DNA of 64,000 bases from Kiritimatiellota bacterium B12222 (lineage in GTDB: Bacteria; Verrucomicrobiota; Kiritimatiellia; SS1-B-03-39; UBA6053), in contig CP120722.1 in NCBI GenBank assembly GCA_029719485.1, forward strand, positions 3,162,001 to 3,226,000. Direction: 5' to 3'. The notes beneath the pieces were generated by a model that worked only from the letters and a program-made list of their open reading frames with translations, made no database searches and was not told the DNA's origin. Both the position numbers and the translations under genes were made by a program. Shown here one piece after another: positions 8,259-15,281 of this stretch; positions within the stretch are counted from its first letter, which is position 1; every line of letters starts with the position of its first letter.

Positions 8259-8843
8259 TCAACAATCCTCCTCAGGCCTTTCCTTCAGGTTCTCACCTGC
8301 AGGCGTTTGTTCGGTAGATTCATGGGGTAGCCAACGTGAGTATTCTGGGTTCGCGTTCTTCATGTCTTCATAGAGCCACACCATCCGGTCCAGAAACCAG
8401 ACCTTCCCGGCGTAGATAAGCACGCTCCCTGTCACTGTGGACCAGACATTCAATTTCCACAGCCCCCAAATCAAAAACAACACCCCTATTCCAGTGACCC
8501 CGCTGAGCACGTTCGGAGCAATGCGATGGCACGGAGGAACCGGAACTTGTTTTCTGTTCATCCACACCCGTTCTCCTAACACCGCTTTGGAGGCCCAATG
8601 ATCTGTAGAAATAGGTTTTCGAAACATGCGGGGATTGATCCAGGTCCAAAAAACAGCAAGCACAACCAGCCCCCACGCCCACCCCCCCAACCAAACCCGG
8701 CTCCAGATGGCAATAATGAGCACAGGAAGAACCGTAAACAGCGTCCAGACGCTCCAGGGATGAGCATGTCTCTCCCAGGTTGCATCTGACATCGCAAACA
8801 ACTTTGACAGTTGGGATTCAAAGCTGTGGTGCTTGTCTTTCAT
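8259..8843 (-). CDS. DUF6653-like membrane protein
   Basis: 194 residues with about four membrane segments. It has the conserved layout HAHPWSVWT, WTWINPRMF, WASKAVLGERVW and KVWFLDRMVWLYEDM that I associate with DUF6653 proteins; no biochemical role is known to me. It directly abuts the serpin-like gene (stop and start adjacent), so the two are probably co-expressed. A degenerate attC-like palindrome lies just upstream, so the pair may be the distal, two-gene cassette of the array. Confidence 0.6.
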   Translation of the reverse strand: MKDKHHSFESQLSKLFAMSDATWERHAHPWSVWTLFTVLPVLIIAIWSRVWLGGWAWGLVVLAVFWTWINPRMFRKPISTDHWASKAVLGERVWMNRKQVPVPPCHRIAPNVLSGVTGIGVLFLIWGLWKLNVWSTVTGSVLIYAGKVWFLDRMVWLYEDMKNANPEYSRWLPHESTEQTPAGENLKERPEEDC

Positions 8844-8846
8844 ACG

Positions 8847-8898
8847 CGAACATTTAACTCAGGGGATCCGAAGAATAATGCGGCTCTCAATAGGTTCA
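8847..8898 (-). other. Degenerate attC-like site
   Basis: Outer GAAC (8848-8851) and GTTC (8894-8897), with an inner imperfect stem GATCCG/CGGCTC around an AT-rich spacer. It lies between the stop at 8910 and the start at 8843, exactly where an attC would separate two cassettes. Poorer than sites 1-21. Confidence 0.35.
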
Positions 8899-8909
8899 TG
8901 GCCTCATCT

Positions 8910-9194
8910 TTATTTAAGGACGGTGACTTTTTCCTGCATGACAATTTGGGCTGATTCAGGAAGGGCTCCGAGAAGGATATGTTGGTCAACCTCGCCTGAA
9001 AATCCAAGAATAAACCCTTTAGGTCCGCTTGATCGAAGAATCAATACAGGGTTTAAATCTTCAATACTCGGAAGTCTGTCAGTATCTGTCTGAATTCGAA
9101 TTAGGGTCAACTCCTGCTCAGGCAGACCCGACGAACCGCAACCAGAAAGAAGCATTCCCAAACAAAGTATTAGCACGGTAAATATCGATTTCAT
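8910..9194 (-). CDS. Hypothetical lipoprotein (cassette)
   Basis: 94 residues starting MKSIFTVLILCLGMLLSGCG, a lipoprotein signal with the lipobox LSGC at residues 16-19. The mature part of about 75 residues is not recognised. ATG 9194 has a strong ribosome binding site (AAGGAG, 5 nt upstream). A longer frame upstream only translates the attC site. Most distal gene with a clear attC (site 1) on its 5' side. Probably anchored in the inner or outer membrane. Confidence 0.65.
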   Translation of the reverse strand: MKSIFTVLILCLGMLLSGCGSSGLPEQELTLIRIQTDTDRLPSIEDLNPVLILRSSGPKGFILGFSGEVDQHILLGALPESAQIVMQEKVTVLK

Positions 9195-9205
9195 TATTCT
9201 CCTTA

Positions 9206-9265
9206 TTTCAACTCTCAAGTAAAGCGGACCGCGTACTCGCGGTTCGCTTAGACACATTGTTGTGT
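9206..9265 (-). other. attC site 1 (family A)
   Basis: Boxes AAC at 9210-9212 and GTT at 9259-9261 with inner arms AAGCGGACC and GGTTCGCTT. It closes the cassette of the gene ending at 9248, whose stop codon lies in the site. Confidence 0.85.
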
Positions 9266-9727
9266 ATCATTATCCTTTTCCAAGTCTATGGGAAACAGTT
9301 GTCCCTGCTTCCACGCCACCGCTGGAGTAGCTTCTGGTTGAAACCCAACCTTCTTGATTTTGCGTAACAAATTACGGCAGGACATTCCAGTTGGATGAAA
9401 AACAAGTGTCCCAATCTTTTCAAAGGCGACATGCTCTACGACTATGGCTTGCCAGAGGAAAGGAAGCAACCCATCAATCTTGAATTCAACAATTTCCGTA
9501 TTGAACATTTCCAATCGTGGCCTGTGCTCTGATTTTAGTGCAAGGTGATCTGCGGTCACGGTAAGAATGGCCGTCTCGCATGAACCATCCTCTCCCTTGC
9601 CAGGATACCCTAGCCGAACCTGATGTTGAATTTTTTTTATATTATTTACGCACAACGTTTTAATGATCGGGTCGAGGACCCTCGGTTTGATCGGTGTTTT
9701 GAGTAATCTAGCCTGGGTCAGGGTCAT
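9248..9727 (-). CDS. Hypothetical cassette protein
   Basis: 159 residues from MTLTQARLLK, not recognised and apparently soluble. ATG 9727 is supported by GGAG 7 nt upstream; the reading frame upstream of it overlaps another gene. The end (KDNDTQQCV) lies within attC site 1. It overlaps by 20 bp the 3' end of the zinc-ribbon membrane frame, so the two are probably a two-gene cassette. Contains a GTLVFHPTGMSCRNLLRKIKK stretch that could be a small alpha/beta fold, but no family is evident. Confidence 0.6.
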   Translation of the reverse strand: MTLTQARLLKTPIKPRVLDPIIKTLCVNNIKKIQHQVRLGYPGKGEDGSCETAILTVTADHLALKSEHRPRLEMFNTEIVEFKIDGLLPFLWQAIVVEHVAFEKIGTLVFHPTGMSCRNLLRKIKKVGFQPEATPAVAWKQGQLFPIDLEKDNDTQQCV

Positions 9728-10160
9728 GCAAGCTCCAAGATTTATGTTGCATTTCGTAAACCGCAGAAGCCGTATGAACATTTCCTTCATGTTTAATGCC
9801 GTATTTTCCAGGAATAACCCTCCTCGAAAAATACCCTTTATGAAGCACATTACCCAACACATTCCCGAGACCCAACCACATGAAACCTAAACCAACGCTA
9901 AACCAAAGCGACCGGTTAAATTGATAGATTATCGGGTACAAAAATCAGGCTAAAGAAATCGTAAACCCCAGTAAAAATGCAATATTCCGATATTTGTGGT
10001 GAATAGATTTACAATGACCACATCGGGGAATCGAAATGGTGCTGCGTTCTGTTTTCTGAAAATTCTTACCTCGTACCTCCTTAAACATCGGGCATGTAAA
10101 AGATGCATTGGCTTCGGCAACTTTCTCACCGCAATAGTAGCATTTTTCAGAGTCATTCAT
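9708..10160 (-). pseudogene. Zinc-ribbon membrane protein interrupted by in-frame TGA (cassette)
   Basis: One continuous frame of 149 sense codons broken by a single TGA at 9945-9947. The first part (MNDSEKCYYCGEKV ... IPRCGHCKSIHHKYR) has two CxxC pairs forming a zinc ribbon, then begins a membrane helix (NIAFLLGFTISLA). After the TGA the frame continues in the same helix (FLYPIIYQFN), has a second helix (WFSVGLGFMWLGLGNVLG), and ends KSWSLHDPDPG. The stop falls where a Trp would suit (TGG to TGA). It is either a recent nonsense mutation, readthrough, or a sequencing error. The preserved frame argues that the break is young. Confidence 0.6.
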
Positions 10161-10167
10161 TTTTACA

Positions 10168-10226
10168 GTTCAACGTTTAGCTGACTTGATCCGCGGCAGC
10201 GGATTCAGTCGGGTGTTTGGTTATGG
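10168..10226 (-). other. attC site 2
   Basis: AAC 10172-10174, GTT 10220-10222; inner arms CTGACTTGATCCGC / GCGGATTCAGTC. A singleton in sequence family. Confidence 0.8.
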
Positions 10227-10284
10227 TTTCCATTGTTTTCTGGGCGTTGAGTCTTCCTCTAATAACATAGAGCATCCCATTTTC

Positions 10285-10869
10285 TTAATCACTCATGAGC
10301 ACTCGTTTACGAAACACTGAAATATCATATTTAAGATTTTCAGCTTTCTCGTTTGCCGGATCGATTTCGAGGGCTTGTTTTATAAATTTTTCTGCTTGTT
10401 CCATATCCCCTCCTTCACGGCGCCGATCATAGATATCTTTGGCCATTTGATAATACGCATCCGACTTCACATAATGGGCTATCTGCAACTCATCCTTAAA
10501 AATTTCCTTATCGTATAATTTTAATTCTACCTGAGATAATATATTAACAGCAAGTGCCCATTGTCCCTGGTCCATTGCTGAGAATGCTTTACCAAATAAT
10601 GAATTCACTTCCTGTGATAACGCCTGTATGCGTACTTTTTCTTGCATGTTGAGGTTTTCGGAATCAGCCAAATCTTCAGCAGTGATACCTCCAAATGACT
10701 TTGGGCTTTTCTTGTCTGGATAAGATAGGTTGTGGACTTCATTGAAGCCATACTCCTCGGATTTCGTTTCATTTGAATCAGAAACCTCAAAGGTGCGACA
10801 ACCATTGTTAAAAACAACAACAATGATGCTTAATACGAGGTATATGTTATTCTGTAGTTTCTGATTCAT
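10285..10869 (-). CDS. TPR-containing lipoprotein (cassette)
   Basis: 194 residues. Lipoprotein-type signal (IYLVLSIIVVVFNNGC). The C-terminal half contains tetratricopeptide-like helices, including ALAVNILSQVELKLYDKE and MEQAEKFIKQALEIDPANEKAENL, the latter with the classical TPR A-x-x-x-x-x-x-A-L-x-x-D-P pattern. Probably an envelope-anchored protein-interaction adaptor. The ATG is part of the R' core of attC site 3 (GTTATG), leaving no room for its own ribosome binding site. Confidence 0.65.
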   Translation of the reverse strand: MNQKLQNNIYLVLSIIVVVFNNGCRTFEVSDSNETKSEEYGFNEVHNLSYPDKKSPKSFGGITAEDLADSENLNMQEKVRIQALSQEVNSLFGKAFSAMDQGQWALAVNILSQVELKLYDKEIFKDELQIAHYVKSDAYYQMAKDIYDRRREGGDMEQAEKFIKQALEIDPANEKAENLKYDISVFRKRVLMSD

Positions 10870-10924
10870 AACGTCAAGTCAAGCGGACCGCGTACCCGCG
10901 GTTCGCTTAGACGCATTGTTATGA
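10866..10924 (-). other. attC site 3 (family A)
   Basis: AAC 10870-10872, GTT 10918-10920; arms AAGCGGACCGCG / CGCGGTTCGCTT around TACC. Its R' box contains the start codon of the gene ending at 10285. Confidence 0.88.
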
Positions 10925-10937
10925 CTATTTGTTCCCA

Positions 10938-11222
10938 TTATACTGCTCCGATTCGAAAGGAAAGATTCGACAAAAAGAGAATGACCAATCCGGCCAATAT
11001 GGTTAAGGAAACTAAACGAACCAGCGATTTCGGTGATGTTCGATACTCCCACAGTATCCAAAGCAATGAACATGCTATGAGAGGCATGAAAATGTAGATT
11101 CCTGCTTCTGCAACTGAGTCATAATGAATGCTTCCGAAAAAGAAGTTTAGTATCAAGACTACAAAATATATTCCCAGGAGGATTGAGGGACTCACAGCAG
11201 ATATACGTTTTCGATTACTCAT
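10938..11222 (-). CDS. Small membrane protein (cassette)
   Basis: 94 residues with three predicted membrane helices (SILLGIYFVVLILNFFFG; AGIYIFMPLIACSLLWILW; LVSLTILAGLVILFLSNL) and almost no soluble part. Not recognised. The start ATG lies in the R' core of attC site 4 (GTTATGAG). Confidence 0.6.
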   Translation of the reverse strand: MSNRKRISAVSPSILLGIYFVVLILNFFFGSIHYDSVAEAGIYIFMPLIACSLLWILWEYRTSPKSLVRLVSLTILAGLVILFLSNLSFRIGAV

Positions 11223-11277
11223 AACGCCTTAAACCACCGGACGGAGGTACGACGTTCGGTGGGTTTTATTGTTCGAT
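11219..11277 (-). other. attC site 4
   Basis: AAC 11223-11225, GTT 11271-11273; arms AAACCACCGGAC / GTTCGGTGGGTTT. Separate sequence family. Confidence 0.82.
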
Positions 11278-11304
11278 ATTCAAGTTTTGATTTTGATTTC
11301 TATC

Positions 11305-11622
11305 TCACTCATATGCGAGGAAAAAATGCATCATACCCGCAGTACCTGCCATAACGAAGAGGGTAAGAAAAAAGCATGGAGTTAAATATAATATAAGCCC
11401 TTTCGTCTTGAGGATATCGCGGAAAACCAAGTTTAAACCGATAAGGTTTAGAGCCAAAGGAACGCATGGCAAAAAGAAAAACGGACTGAAGAAATCTGCT
11501 TTAGCAATTATTCGGAACGTAAGTGGTAGTCCAAAGAATGCAGTGAGGGTTACGAGTATTGTCATGAAGATGACCCGATTCATCTTAGATCGAGATTCGG
11601 AATATATTTCAGGTTTATCCAT
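11305..11622 (-). CDS. Small membrane protein (cassette)
   Basis: 105 residues from MDKPEIYSESRSK, with three or four predicted helices (FMTILVTLTAFFGLPL; FFFLPCVPLALNLIGLN; LYLTPCFFLTLFVMAGTAGM). Not recognised. A longer reading would only add translated attC sequence. MNRVIF at 11583 is an alternative start. Confidence 0.55.
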   Translation of the reverse strand: MDKPEIYSESRSKMNRVIFMTILVTLTAFFGLPLTFRIIAKADFFSPFFFLPCVPLALNLIGLNLVFRDILKTKGLILYLTPCFFLTLFVMAGTAGMMHFFLAYE

Positions 11623-11630
11623 TTTAATCC

Positions 11631-11690
11631 ATCGAACGGTTAGATGAGCGGACCCGAAGTATGAGGGTTCGCACGATATTTTTGTTGAGA
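11631..11690 (-). other. attC site 5 (family B)
   Basis: AAC 11635-11637, GTT 11684-11686; arms GAGCGGACCC / GGGTTCGCAC. Confidence 0.82.
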
Positions 11691-11720
11691 AGGTGCATTT
11701 AATCATCCCTCATCTAAACT

Positions 11721-12281
11721 TTAAGGCTCTTTGATCGGTGTTGGTTGTGAAACATCTAAAATCACATTTTCGAGTTTTTCGAAACGGTATATAATCCCTT
11801 CTCGGGGACCATCCGCAACGGATTCATCCCATGCTGGGCTTAGGTGATCTGAAAAACTATAGCTAAGTGTGAGATCTCCGCTATCGTTTGTCTGAACGCT
11901 TACGTTAAATTTTGCAGCTTTCCGAAGTTTCTGTCCAGATTTTATGCGGTTAACGGTCGTCAAATAGAATAAATCATCCTTATTTTTGACTACGGGTATA
12001 TACCTAGGACCTGGAGGTAAAATTATGGTGAGAGGCCAAATGAGTTCGATCTCTTCACCGGGTTTTATAGTTACATTATTTTTTTTCCCAGCAGTTGTAG
12101 TGGGGTTTGAGTCTTTGAGTTCCTCGTTTACAACAATATGTATCGTAGCCAGTTGACCCGAATCATTTCGAATGGTTACGCCTCTTTCGCCTTTATAGAT
12201 ATTCTGGCCAAGTCCGTATGGAACACAGCATAAGGATAACAGGGCGAGGTAGATATATTTTAAAATTCGTTTCATGTTCAT
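11721..12281 (-). CDS. Secreted hypothetical protein (cassette)
   Basis: 186 residues with a signal peptide (ILKYIYLALLSLCCVPYGLG). The mature part of about 160 residues is rich in beta-prone segments (GVTIRNDSGQLATIHIVVNEE; DLTLSYSFSD), suggesting a beta-sandwich. No family recognised. The second ATG at 12275 (MKRIL) is an equally good start because GAGAG lies about 7 nt before it. Confidence 0.6.
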   Translation of the reverse strand: MNMKRILKYIYLALLSLCCVPYGLGQNIYKGERGVTIRNDSGQLATIHIVVNEELKDSNPTTTAGKKNNVTIKPGEEIELIWPLTIILPPGPRYIPVVKNKDDLFYLTTVNRIKSGQKLRKAAKFNVSVQTNDSGDLTLSYSFSDHLSPAWDESVADGPREGIIYRFEKLENVILDVSQPTPIKEP

Positions 12282-12282
12282 C

Positions 12283-12341
12283 TCTCAACGCTTAGATGTG
12301 CGGACCGCGTACTCGCGGTTCGCACGATTTTATTGTTGGCT
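12283..12341 (-). other. attC site 6 (family B)
   Basis: AAC 12287-12289, GTT 12335-12337; arms GTGCGGACCGCG / CGCGGTTCGCAC. Confidence 0.87.
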
Positions 12342-12343
12342 TA

Positions 12344-12634
12344 TTACAGCTCTGGATGTTCATTTTCAATTTCAGATAATTCTAATGGAGGTGCGATTTC
12401 CTCTTCAAAAACGGCGACACCTTGGGTGCGCTTCAGTTCAAACAAGCCATCAAAATCTTCGTCTATAAACCCGTAGTCTCGATCTGCGTAACTCAGGTAG
12501 GAGAACCAAATTCGGTCGGTCTTTCCATCACCATTCCTGTCATCTCTGGTTGTAGCTATAGTCGATCTGGTTGTGTTACAGCCAGCCAAGCATACTGCTA
12601 TTAAAAGACCAAACGTGGGAATTATATATTTCAT
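12344..12634 (-). CDS. Lipoprotein with EF-hand-like calcium loop (cassette)
   Basis: 96 residues. Lipoprotein signal with lipobox LAGC (MKYIIPTFGLLIAVCLAGC). Residues around 31-42 form DRNGDGKTDRIW, the D-x-N-x-D-G pattern of an EF-hand or dockerin loop, and a second acidic loop (DEDFDGLFE) follows about 27 residues later. A ribosome binding site (AGGA) is 5 nt upstream. The pairing resembles the secreted protein at 13515-14009, so the two may be distant paralogues. Confidence 0.65.
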   Translation of the reverse strand: MKYIIPTFGLLIAVCLAGCNTTRSTIATTRDDRNGDGKTDRIWFSYLSYADRDYGFIDEDFDGLFELKRTQGVAVFEEEIAPPLELSEIENEHPEL

Positions 12635-12652
12635 GAATCCTTCATCTCGTTA

Positions 12653-12710
12653 TGCCAACGTTAAGGCAACTGGACCGACGAAGGAGGTTCAGTTGGCCGT
12701 ATGGTTGATC
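12653..12710 (-). other. attC site 7 (family C)
   Basis: AAC 12657-12659, GTT 12704-12706; arms GGCAACTGGACC / GGTTCAGTTGGCC around an asymmetric centre GACGAAGGA. Confidence 0.85.
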
Positions 12711-12718
12711 TTGGCATT

Positions 12719-13060
12719 TTAATCTCTAAAGTCTACACAAAACCAGAAACCAGCCTCAGCAACCCTTAATGGAAAGAAAAACAGGCCAGCTGTGGTTTGT
12801 TTTCTTTCGGCTCTTCGAATGGCTTTCATGACCTGTTCTTCTGCAGCATCAAAGTCTTCCTCATTTTCATCTGCAACCAGCGCAATGGCCATAAATGCAC
12901 TTGGGCCGTCAATCAGTTCTCCTGACTCTACCCAATGATAATTCCGGCCATTTGCCCATGTTTTTCGGTGAATCAAGTAATGGTTCGACCGAATACTCAG
13001 ATATGTAGCAAAATAGATAGCCACGCAGATCCCAGTCAAGATGAGTTTCCGTTTTTTCAT
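12719..13060 (-). CDS. Hypothetical protein with N-terminal membrane segment (cassette)
   Basis: 113 residues beginning MKKRKLILTGICVAIYFATY, a signal anchor or uncleaved signal peptide. The outside part contains an acidic helix (DENEEDFDAAEEQVMKAIRRAERKQ) and a hydrophobic C-terminal patch (AGLFFFPLRVAEAGFWFCVDF). Not recognised. ATG 13060 is preferred over the TTG four codons upstream. Confidence 0.55.
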   Translation of the reverse strand: MKKRKLILTGICVAIYFATYLSIRSNHYLIHRKTWANGRNYHWVESGELIDGPSAFMAIALVADENEEDFDAAEEQVMKAIRRAERKQTTAGLFFFPLRVAEAGFWFCVDFRD

Positions 13061-13066
13061 TAAGTG

Positions 13067-13127
13067 GATCAACGTTTAGGCGCTGCGGACCCGAGGTACG
13101 AGGGTTCGCAGGCGTCATTTGTTATAG
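13067..13127 (-). other. attC site 8 (family D)
   Basis: AAC 13071-13073, GTT 13121-13123; arms GGCGCTGCGGACCC / GGGTTCGCAGGCGTC. Confidence 0.87.
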
Positions 13128-13450
13128 TGTTTGGTTAGCTGTATCCAGAAGCAAAAATCTCTATCCCAGCCATCTCTAGATTCACGGATCAAAGTCTGTA
13201 ATTTTTCGAGCAACAGTGCACCCTTCTCTGAAAAGGGAAAGATGAGAGTCATTTCGTTTACCGCCTTTGCCTCCCCAACTACTATTTTTTCACCCTCAAC
13301 CATTCTCAGAACGGTGGAGAGGACAATACTTTGAGTTTCCGAATGCGGATGATCAGAAACCTCTTCTGCGGTTTGGCAAAGCCATCTAAAATGAAGAATA
13401 TCGCTCTCGAGTTGATCGAGGAATTCCTTTTCGATTTCCAAGTTTTTCAT
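13115..13450 (-). CDS. Hypothetical soluble protein (cassette)
   Basis: 111 residues with no signal peptide or membrane segment; one of the few cytoplasmic-looking cassette products. Mostly predicted helical (EIEKEFLDQLESDILHFRWL; SEKGALLLEKLQTLIRES). Unrecognised. The stop (TGA) falls inside attC site 8, the normal place for a compact cassette. Confidence 0.55.
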   Translation of the reverse strand: MKNLEIEKEFLDQLESDILHFRWLCQTAEEVSDHPHSETQSIVLSTVLRMVEGEKIVVGEAKAVNEMTLIFPFSEKGALLLEKLQTLIRESRDGWDRDFCFWIQLTKHYNK

Positions 13451-13454
13451 CTCT

Positions 13455-13513
13455 CTATAACGTTTAGATGAGCGGACCGTGTACTCGCGGTTCGCTCGAT
13501 ATTTTTGTTAGAA
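13455..13513 (-). other. attC site 9 (family B)
   Basis: AAC 13459-13461, GTT 13507-13509; arms GAGCGGACCG / CGGTTCGCTC. Confidence 0.87.
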
Positions 13514-13514
13514 G

Positions 13515-14009
13515 TCAGTCGAAATTTTTCATCAAATCATTCATTTTCTTGAAGAGGTTCTTCATTTCAGTGATTTCATCATCAGACATTGGATCCCAAA
13601 AGCCTTTCTTGTTTCGCCGAAATCCTTCAATCACAGAATCAGCTGTATCGGTAATATAAAGCCTATCAAAAAGGCCATCACCATCATCATCAATTTTGTG
13701 AACACCGACCTTTGTTCCAGGCTTGATGAGGCATGATGATTTTCCTTTAGGCCCATGCGTAAAGATTACGATTGTCTCTCCGGCATCCATCAGCATCTCA
13801 GTCCTCGTGTCCAAACTTCCATCATGATCTAAGTCGATTTCCTCGAAAACTTTAATCACGTTCTCGCCACGACGCGTGGTTGTCTTTCTGTAGTTTACAA
13901 GCTCAGAGCCATTGACGGAACCTTCATGAACATCGGTCCTGAGAGACGATTCACCGGAAAAGACCACGCTAGATATCAAAAAAGCTAAAGTAGTAATAGG
14001 AAATTTCAT
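13515..14009 (-). CDS. Secreted protein with EF-hand-like loops (cassette)
   Basis: 164 residues with a signal peptide (MKFPITTLAFLISSVVFSG). Two calcium-loop-like segments, DLDHDGSLD near residue 59 and DDDGDGLFD near residue 107, follow the D-x-D-x-D-G pattern and are spaced like paired FG-GAP or EF-hand-type units. The C-terminal part is helical and basic (EITEMKNLFKKMNDLMKNFD). Probably an extracytoplasmic calcium-binding protein. Confidence 0.6.
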   Translation of the reverse strand: MKFPITTLAFLISSVVFSGESSLRTDVHEGSVNGSELVNYRKTTTRRGENVIKVFEEIDLDHDGSLDTRTEMLMDAGETIVIFTHGPKGKSSCLIKPGTKVGVHKIDDDGDGLFDRLYITDTADSVIEGFRRNKKGFWDPMSDDEITEMKNLFKKMNDLMKNFD

Positions 14010-14018
14010 TTTTTACGG

Positions 14019-14078
14019 GCCTAACGGTTAATTTGTCCGGACCGAGTACTCTCGGTGCGTTCGGTGTTATTGTTGTTT
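14019..14078 (-). other. attC site 10 (family E-like)
   Basis: AAC 14023-14025, GTT 14072-14074; R' on the minus strand reads GTTAGGC, an exact match to GTTRRRY. Confidence 0.85.
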
Positions 14079-14081
14079 CGT

Positions 14082-14393
14082 TCAAGTTCCCCAAAAACTT
14101 CTGATGATTTGGTCTGGAATAATAAGTGTCAAAATAAGAATCGCTATACTACAGAAAATGAGACTGCGCTTCGCGTTCCGGGTACGTAGTTCTGACCAAA
14201 CCCACATTGAGCACCCGATGATGCTTGGGAGTAGAACCATTGCGTAGATTCCAAGAAAGCCAATTAGATATATGGCCCCGCCAATATACGATTCCTTGTT
14301 GCGTGGCATTGATAAGATCAACTTAGTATATACTGACGATGATATAAAGGCCAAGGTGACAGGTAGAGACAGGGCTTTAAACCAAATTTTCAT
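14082..14393 (-). CDS. Small membrane protein (cassette)
   Basis: 103 residues with three predicted helices (LSLPVTLAFISSSVYTKLIL; AIYLIGFLGIYAMVLLPSII; LIFCSIAILILTLIIP). Similar in size and layout to the products at 10938 and 16183, but no sequence identity is obvious by eye. Confidence 0.55.
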   Translation of the reverse strand: MKIWFKALSLPVTLAFISSSVYTKLILSMPRNKESYIGGAIYLIGFLGIYAMVLLPSIIGCSMWVWSELRTRNAKRSLIFCSIAILILTLIIPDQIIRSFWGT

Positions 14394-14400
14394 TTTATTG

Positions 14401-14460
14401 ATCTAACTCTCAAGTCAAGCGGACCGTGTACTCGCGGTTCGCTTGGACGCATTGTTATGG
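14401..14460 (-). other. attC site 11 (family A)
   Basis: AAC 14405-14407, GTT 14454-14456; R' reads GTTAGAT, an exact GTTRRRY. Nearly identical to sites 3, 12 and 19. Confidence 0.9.
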
Positions 14461-14793
14461 TGTCTCCCAAATTATCCTATATTGCTTCTGTTTGGAATCT
14501 CGCCTGAGAATCTCAGTTGCCTTCTGTTGAAGATGCTTGGGCACTGATATTTCGTGGAATTCATTGCCCTCAATTATGCAGAAGATGTCTTCTTGTTTGA
14601 GCGCCTGCTCCACCAAAAGGGACTTACTTCCAATCACGCTTCCAATCACGACAAGATTGGAGATTTCCGTCAAGTCCTCTCTGATATTCTGCACGGTCGG
14701 GGATGGCTGATCTGCGGAGGTCTTCGTCTCCTGCATTGTGACACAGCCACTCATTGCGAGGCAAAGAACCGCGACATTCAAAATGGTTCTCAT
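14455..14793 (-). CDS. Lipoprotein, possibly DUF2007-like (cassette)
   Basis: 112 residues. Lipobox AMSGC after a short signal (MRTILNVAVLCLAMSGC). The mature domain (LVVIGSVIGSKSLLVEQALKQ, then FCIIEGNEFHEISVPKHLQQKATEILRR) has the beta-alpha-beta layout of DUF2007 'putative signal transducing' proteins, in which a stretch V-P-x-x-x-x-x-A-x-x-I-L closes the domain. ATG 14793 has GGAG 8 nt upstream; an ATG formed by the attC R' box at 14805 is the alternative. Confidence 0.55.
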   Translation of the reverse strand: MRTILNVAVLCLAMSGCVTMQETKTSADQPSPTVQNIREDLTEISNLVVIGSVIGSKSLLVEQALKQEDIFCIIEGNEFHEISVPKHLQQKATEILRRDSKQKQYRIIWETP

Positions 14794-14801
14794 TTGTTTC
14801 T

Positions 14802-14861
14802 CCATAACTCTCAAGTCAAGCGGACCGCGTACTCGCGGTTCGCTTGGACGCATTGTTCTGT
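14802..14861 (-). other. attC site 12 (family A)
   Basis: AAC 14806-14808, GTT 14855-14857; almost identical to sites 3, 11 and 19. Confidence 0.9.
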
Positions 14862-15214
14862 TTGCTTCGTTTTCTTTTAATGGTAAAACTCACCCAAATA
14901 ACTGAACCAATTACCAAAATAAAACCAACCGTTTGGGATAAATAGATTGCGCCATAAGGTCCAAAACCGAGGACCCAATATGTGTACCATTTCTGCGGAT
15001 TTTCATTTGAACCGTCGTTGCTAATCCATTGTGTTTCACGGAAAGCCTCAGAGAGATAATCGTGGGAAGGCGTATCAATCAAAACCCAAACACCCCAACG
15101 GTGGCCTGATATTTCCATGTCCAAAACCCCCATGGTTGTCGGGGAGGCTACAGCTGGCAACGCAGCAATCGCAATAAATCCCAGAATTATTGAAAATATC
15201 GAAAGTGTTTTCAT
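14816..15214 (-). CDS. Secreted, membrane-anchored hypothetical protein with attC-encoded tail (cassette)
   Basis: 132 residues with a signal peptide (ILGFIAIAALPAVASP), a Trp/Tyr-rich outer part (SGHRWGVWVLIDTPSHDY) and a C-terminal membrane helix (TVGFILVIGSVIWVSF) followed by KRKRSK. The frame has no stop before attC site 12, so the last 13 or so residues (NNASKRTASTRSA) are translated recombination site. It is the only cassette of this layout. Function unknown. Confidence 0.6.
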   Translation of the reverse strand: MKTLSIFSIILGFIAIAALPAVASPTTMGVLDMEISGHRWGVWVLIDTPSHDYLSEAFRETQWISNDGSNENPQKWYTYWVLGFGPYGAIYLSQTVGFILVIGSVIWVSFTIKRKRSKQNNASKRTASTRSA

Positions 15215-15222
15215 TTTTTTCC

Positions 15223-15281
15223 ACAGAACGTTTAAGGCAACTGGACCGACGAAGGAGGTTCAGTTAGCCTCATTGTTCTCC
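15223..15281 (-). other. attC site 13 (family C)
   Basis: AAC 15227-15229, GTT 15275-15277; arms GGCAACTGGACC / GGTTCAGTTAGCC. Confidence 0.87.

Noticed and set aside
10879..11073. 64-codon minus-strand frame ending NNASKRTAGTRSA
   Set aside because: It overlaps in another frame the three-helix membrane protein at 10938-11222 and its end is attC site 3; no start signal. The membrane protein frame is preferred.
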